Shown here: positions 59,457 to 64,000 of the stretch, in pieces
Position numbering within the stretch: the first letter of the stretch is position 1
Layout: each line of letters opens with the position of its first letter
Assembly: GCA_028583605.1 (NCBI GenBank)
Contig: CM053325.1
Coordinates: 45,826,987 to 45,890,986, forward strand
DNA: 64,000 nucleotides
Reading direction: 5' to 3'
From: Dastarcus helophoroides
Lineage: Eukaryota > Arthropoda > Insecta > Coleoptera > Bothrideridae
Notes under the pieces: model-generated
What the model was told of the DNA's origin: nothing
The model's database searches: none
The model's input: only the letters and a program-made list of their open reading frames with translations
Position numbers and translations under genes: made by a program

Positions 59457-60345
59457 TGGATACGAGACTAAAATCGGCCAAAATGGAACAACAAATGCAA
59501 GCGTTATTAGCAATGTCAGAAAAAGATCAACAATATTAAAAATGAGATGAAGAAGTTGCTAAGTGGACAAGTCAGTCAACATTAATCCGAAAGTGTACCT
59601 ACTATTTCTTCCCAAAAGGTGAATCTTCCAACCTATGATGAAAAAACTTTCTTCCAGACCTACAGAAAACAATTCGAAGCTGCTGATAAGGCCAATCGAT
59701 GGACGGAGGAAGCAAAGGCGACCTCGTTGGTGGTATCCCTGCGCGGAGATGCTCTCGAATTACTCCGAACTCTATCTGATCACGAACAAGCCAACTATGA
59801 AGATCTAGTTAGGGCTCTAGAGCTGAGATTTAAAGACCATCATTTGCAGCAAGTTGCCCAGTCGCAGAATTCAAGGCTGACGTGAGAAGACTGGCGTATA
59901 TCGCCTATCCAACAGCACCAACCGACTTTCTGGAACTTCACGCAGTTAGAATCTTCATAGATGGAATAAGAGACCCGAAAGTTCAGAGAGTGATACGCTT
60001 GTCAAAAGTTTGAACATCAAGGGAGGCACTGATTAGAGCTTTGGAGGTTGAAGCCGCTTACAAGATTTCAGAGCCAGGGGCGCCACGCAGAATAAGGAAG
60101 GCCGACATCGAAGAGGGTGCGAATGACCCTGATCTCGCGAACGTGAGCGCTAACATAAAGGAAATGAACGCGAACATGAGCGCTAACATAAAGGAAATGA
60201 ACGCGAACCTAAGTGCTAACATGAAGCAAACGAAGGAAATGAAAGTGAGTATCCAAGAACTGGTGGGAGCTCTTAAAGGCAGAGCCAATAGAAACACAAC
60301 ATATTAAAACTGTGGCAAACCGGGGCACTTCAAGAAGGACTGCGG
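59457..60345 (+). pseudogene. Gag remnant of element F
   Basis: Begins ATG 59457 (MDTRLKSAKMEQQMQALLAM), then jumps at about 59516, deleting the Arg/Glu coil, to the block KVNLPTYDEKTFFQTYRKQF. Further regions match elements A and C: ALELRFKDHHLQQVAQSQ, then a frameshift near 59870 and a stop near 60012. A tandem 36-bp repeat (coding NANMSANIKEM-like units, about 60140-60235) is longer here than in C. The zinc knuckle (about 60300-60341) has lost its first Cys (Tyr) and has a stop next to it. Not functional. Confidence 0.87.
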
Positions 60346-60474
60346 GTCAGCCCCAAGAAGTCGACAAGCCCCACAGCAGGAAAACTAAAATCAGCCAGTG
60401 GGAAGGGGCACTCACTGGCTGGTGTCAAACAACGAGCCCCTAAAACTCTTTCCATCAAACAGATAAAAAGGACC

Positions 60475-61535
60475 ATGGAAAGTTTGGTAGTGGCAGCCAG
60501 CGTAGATAGAAGGAATGTACAGGCAACGGTGGAGACAGGAGTCAAGGTTACTATGGCACGCGATACTCAAGCAATTCGTGACTGGCCAAGACTCAAAGAT
60601 AAACGGGAGTTGAGAAAGTTTCTTGGGTTATGTACCTATTACAAGAGATTTGTGAAAGGTTTCGCCATCATCGCTGCGCCGTTACACCGACTAACTGAAG
60701 GAAGAATGCCCTATGTCTGGACTCTTGATTGTGATACCGTTTTCCGAAAACTGAAATTCGCCTTCTGCACAAACCATATCTTAGTTTATTCTCAGCAGAA
60801 TGGGAAGTTCGTGTTGGACACTGATGCCAGCAACGTCGGCATTGGGGCTGTGGTATCCCAAGTTCAAGACGGTGAAAAAAGAGTTATCGAATATTACAGC
60901 AAGATTCTGACGAAGCCGGAGAGGAACTATTGCACCACCAGGAAGGAACTTCCTGCATTAGTAAAGGCCGTAGAACACTTCCACAAGTATTTGTATGGGC
61001 AACAATTCCTCATCAGAACAGATCATTCGGCGCTTTCTTGGTTACTTCGAATGAAGAACGCAAAGGGGCAGAAGGCTAGATGGTTAGAAAGGCTTCAGCA
61101 GTACCACTTTAAGGTGCATCATCGACCGGGACGACAGCATAACAACGCTGACGCTTTGTCCGGAAGACCTTGTGGGGATTGCAAACACTGCAGACGAATT
61201 GAGGACCATGAGGACATGGTGGATATAAGGGTCACGTCTGTCCAGTCAGAAGATGGATGGACTGTTAAAGGTCTTCGGGAGCTACAGAAGAGTGACGCTG
61301 ATGTCGAAACCATATTGAAATGGAAAGAAGCTGGAGATAGACCGGAATGGCAAGAGGTTTCCGACAGAAGTCCAGTTTTTAAGAATTTGTGGGCCCAATG
61401 GGAATTCCTCCAGGTAGAGGACGGGGTACTGAAGAGGGCATGGGAAAGCGCGGATGGAAAGCGTGTCAACTTGCAGTTGGTGGTGCCTCAGGAAAAGATT
61501 CCACAGTTCTTGTGGGAGGTGCACAATGGAACCTC
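60475..61535 (+). pseudogene. Pol remnant of element F: protease stub, RT end, RNase H
   Basis: Open from 60475 to about 61535: NVQATVETGVKVT (the retropepsin triad position reads ETG), the shared jump at MARDTQAIRDWPR, the RT connection (CTYYKRFVKGFAIIAAPLHR), then RNase H with VLDTDASNVGIGAV, TTRKELPALVKAVEHF, IRTDHSALSWLLRMKNAKG and RQHNNADALSGRPCGDC. This RNase H keeps its recognisable acidic residues. The frame then changes near 61520 to integrase. The RT palm with the YxDD box is absent from the element. Confidence 0.9.
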
Positions 61536-62552
61536 TGAGACATTTAGGGATGAGCAAGACCCTGGAGAAAATTCAAAAAGGGTTCTATTGGGTTAACTGC
61601 AGGGAGGACCTCGAGCGGTGGTGTTGGAAATGTGACACCTGCGCCGCATCCAAGAATCCTCGTACAAGAACCAAAGGAGCCTTGAAGCAGTATAAAGTGA
61701 AAGCTCCATTTGAAAGAATTGCAATCGATGTGGCGGAGCCATTCCTGGCATCAAACGATGGAAACAAGTACATCCTGGTGGTCATGGATTATTTCAGTAA
61801 ATGGCCTGAAGCTTATGCCATTCCGAACCAGGAAGCTACCACAGTCGCAAGGGTTCTTGTGGACAACTTCATCTGTCAATTTGGCGTTCCCTTGGAACTA
61901 CACTCGGACGAAGGAAGGAATTTCAAATCGGGGGTCTTCCAAGACGTGTGCCGTCTTCTTGAAATAAAGAAAATTCGAACCACACCTCTTTATCCACAGT
62001 CTGATGGGATGGTTAAAAGATTTAATAGGACTTTGGAAGGACATCTTTCGAAGGTCGTTTCCAAGCATCAGACATCTACCATTGTTTCTAATGGCCTATT
62101 GCGCGGCAACTCATGAAACAACAGGTCAGACTCCGGCAAAAGTGATCTTCGAAAGGGAACTACGGCTTCCGTGTGACTTGGTGTTTGGATCACCAAGGGA
62201 GACTCCCAGAGAGACGGTGGGTTATGTAGACGACTTGAATGAAGCGATATTTCAAACGCATGCCCTGGTGCGGACGAAGATCAACTTGGCGATGGACCGG
62301 ATGAAGACCAGGTATGACATGAATGCCAACCATGGCGATTTCAGAGAGGGCGAATTGGTATGGCTATACAACCCTCAGCGAAAGAAAGGAGTTTCGCCGA
62401 AGTTTACGCCATCTTGGGAAGGGCCTTGCAAAGTGCTGAAGAGGATCAACGACTTGGTATAAAGGATCCAGCGTAGCCCCAGGAGTAAAATGAAAGTGGT
62501 ACACCTCAACAGTCTGTGCAAATATAATGGCGAAGTGACTGATTGGAACTGA
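61454..62552 (+). pseudogene. Integrase remnant of element F
   Basis: The frame at 61454 carries the end of the zinc-binding domain (WCWKCDTCAASK) and the catalytic core: IAIDVAEPF (Asp at 61727-61729), LHSDEGRNF (Asp at 61907-61909), and SDGMVKRFNRTL, where the catalytic Glu, 36 codons further, is Lys (AAA, 62015-62017). After a frameshift near 62060 the C-terminal part continues (ATHETTGQTPAKVIFERELR ... GELVWLYNPQRKKGVSPKFT ... GPCKVLKRINDLV), with a stop at 62459-62461 and a short tail to TGA 62550-62552. Integrase inserts the DNA copy into the chromosome; this one cannot. Confidence 0.88.
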
Positions 62553-62582
62553 TCGGGACGATCATTTTTAAGGGGGAGACAG

Positions 62583-62924
62583 TGTAACGCAACGTAAATG
62601 GATAGAATAGAATTTAGAATAGAATTTAGTGCGTAAGAAAAGATCTGATAAGGGGAAAGCGGCCGCGATAACGAAACAAACGGCAGATAAGCGTTCCAGA
62701 AATTTCGGCAAACTATAAGCTTTATCTGCGTAATTTTTCCTGAACCCGGGAGCCAAAACTATATAAGGCGGCAGCTTATCCTCGAGTAAGTCAGTTAGAG
62801 TCAGTGTAGTTAGTGACTTAGTAATTCAAAATCAATAAGTGAGTTAATTATTCAAGTTGAAGTGCTCCGAGTTTAGTTCAGTAATAAAGTGGGTGTAATC
62901 AATCGAACCGATAAGCCCGTAACG
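62583..62924 (+). repeat. 3' LTR of element F
   Basis: Begins TGTAACGC after a purine-rich tract and ends cccgtaacg; the last base differs from the 5' LTR. 342 bp. Confidence 0.93.
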
Positions 62925-63026
62925 ATATATATAAAAGGCATGATTTGTTACAATAAAAAAGTCCTATTAGATTACCTGTACGCTTAATTATTTGAATTGT
63001 GAATACCGTTTTTTATAATAAGTCCA

Positions 63027-63226
63027 GTATGGTGGACATACTGAGTTACCGTACTCTGATGTTTTGCAATTGGCCTTTTCATTTTTGCATATTTCCTTAT
63101 ATTTCTCTTTTCATTTATTGTTTCTTTTCTTTGTTCCTGAAGAAGCCCCCTACGATGGTGGGCGAAACGTCGAACACTTTTAGTAGTTCTTTGATACGGT
63201 CCAATCCCGGAAGAAGTATATCCTGT
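63027..63226 (+). repeat. Repeat R, copy 3
   Basis: Closely matches 15470-15675: agtatggtggacatactgag, ttaccgtactctgatgtttt, cctgaagaagccccctacga, tggtgggcgaaacgtcgaac. It follows element F by about 100 bases. The stem GCCC/GGGC between CTGAAGA plus one base and GAAA is intact. Confidence 0.65.
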
Positions 63227-64000
63227 AATAGAAGTGTAACATTATTGACATATATTTTAAAAAATTGTTCCCATATTTTTTAATGTTATGAATGTTGTGA
63301 AATCGAAAGTTATCATTTTTAGGTGAAATATTTGACATTTAAATGGTGAATTAGAAATTCCTGATGCTTGGCGGGAAGTGCTAAACGAAATAAAAACACG
63401 TAATTTTTATCAGAAAGGCCATTCAGCTTCAATGTATAGCTGTCAGACGAAATCAACGATTGAGCAGTAATAATTTACACCTTTCCTGCATCATTTAAAA
63501 TTTCACTTTCATGTTTATTTTATATGGAAATTATAAAGCGTCGAGTATCTTTTGAACAGCTATGATATCAAGAACCGCATTTCATAATTTAGGTAGATAA
63601 TAAAATCAACATATAACTCCTTCGCACATTAAAATTGATAGCCCTTGAGAATATTTGCTTATTTTTTTAACTCGTGAAAGTAACACATGCATATAAATTA
63701 GAATATATTTATTTAATATGAGCCTAAACAATAGGAAGTGGAAATTCACAATTATGTATGTATTATGTATTTCTCATGTTTTTTCTGATATTGAATTTAT
63801 GTTATATTTTATATTAAATTCACAAAAGCTAGTAAATAACTACATCTTCTTTAACAAACAGTGCGTTGTAAAATTGCGGTTTGTTAATTAAATTACATTA
63901 CTGGACAATGGCTTACTGCTTGAATTCTATGGGGCGGCATAGTGATTAAGAAGAGCACATTTTTTTGTCATGATAATATTATTAGCACACCTTTTTGGTT
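63227..64000. other. Intergenic, no gene recognised
   Basis: AT-rich sequence with no recognisable gene or repeat end. Confidence 0.4.

Larger units (their letters stand above)
58950..62924 (+). mobile_element. Gypsy-like LTR retrotransposon F, both LTRs
   Basis: The most complete copy: LTR 58950-59306, degraded primer site 59309-59323, gag about 59457-60345, shortened pol 60475-62552, polypurine tract (ttaagggggagacag, about 62568-62582), LTR 62583-62924. ATAT flanks it on both sides (58946-58949 and 62925-62928). The LTRs are alike apart from scattered changes and a 15-base indel, so the insertion is fairly old but younger than A or C. Protease and the RT core are deleted, gag and pol have frameshifts, and integrase lacks its catalytic Glu. 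It is not autonomous. No env-like frame. Confidence 0.92.

Overview
The window looks like AT-rich, transposon-dense nuclear DNA of an insect. I base this on degenerate Ty3/gypsy LTR retrotransposons, mariner/IS630-type, MULE and LINE remnants, many palindromic MITE-like elements, GT-AG introns, and a spliced secreted Gly/Trp/Lys-rich structural protein of cuticle-protein style. The order cannot be fixed from sequence alone. No tRNA, rRNA, CRISPR or prokaryotic feature was seen.

Layout. 1-15.7 kb is a retrotransposon graveyard: a solo LTR (1619-1977), a gypsy-like element on the minus strand (2983-5915) inserted into an older repeat, a pol fragment on the minus strand (8478-9465) and a gypsy-like element on the plus strand (12443 to about 15375) whose 3' part is lost at a hairpin-bearing repeat. 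16-21.4 kb holds a broken transposon ORF and then exons of a divergent Trp/Lys-repeat gene on the plus strand (18229-18400 and 21294-21392), with two palindromic MITEs in its presumed intron. 22.5-32.5 kb is the best host gene, on the minus strand: a signal-peptide exon (32449-32531), a Gly-rich exon (31680-31939) and a large terminal exon (22698-23947). The terminal exon encodes about 47 tryptophans in strict tetrapeptide register. The two Trp/Lys genes lie tail to tail and share their C-terminal motif, so they are probably paralogues.

The 7.7-kb intron of the minus-strand gene contains an inverted pair of hammerhead-ribozyme motifs. The plus-strand copy (30948-30994) has a complete core and perfectly paired stems I and II. 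The copy that is sense to the gene (30678-30724) is decayed. From 34 to 58.5 kb I see only mobile-element remnants (a MULE with a FLYWCH-like region, a pogo-like MITE, fold-back elements, a mariner-like transposase piece), a long GA microsatellite and long AT-rich stretches without a recognisable gene. At 58950-62924 a plus-strand gypsy-like element has both LTRs and an ATAT target duplication, but carries frameshifts and a Glu-to-Lys change at the integrase catalytic site.

How things fit together. The gypsy-like copies are one family: same LTR, same ATAT target, same leucine-tRNA-like primer site. Three of them share an internal deletion that fuses the start of the protease to the end of the reverse transcriptase. 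They are therefore probably non-autonomous derivatives that spread using enzymes from full-length relatives; the fragment at 8.5-9.5 kb still carries the reverse-transcriptase YLDD box. The most novel-looking content is the Trp/Lys tetrad-repeat gene pair and the intronic hammerhead ribozyme pair.
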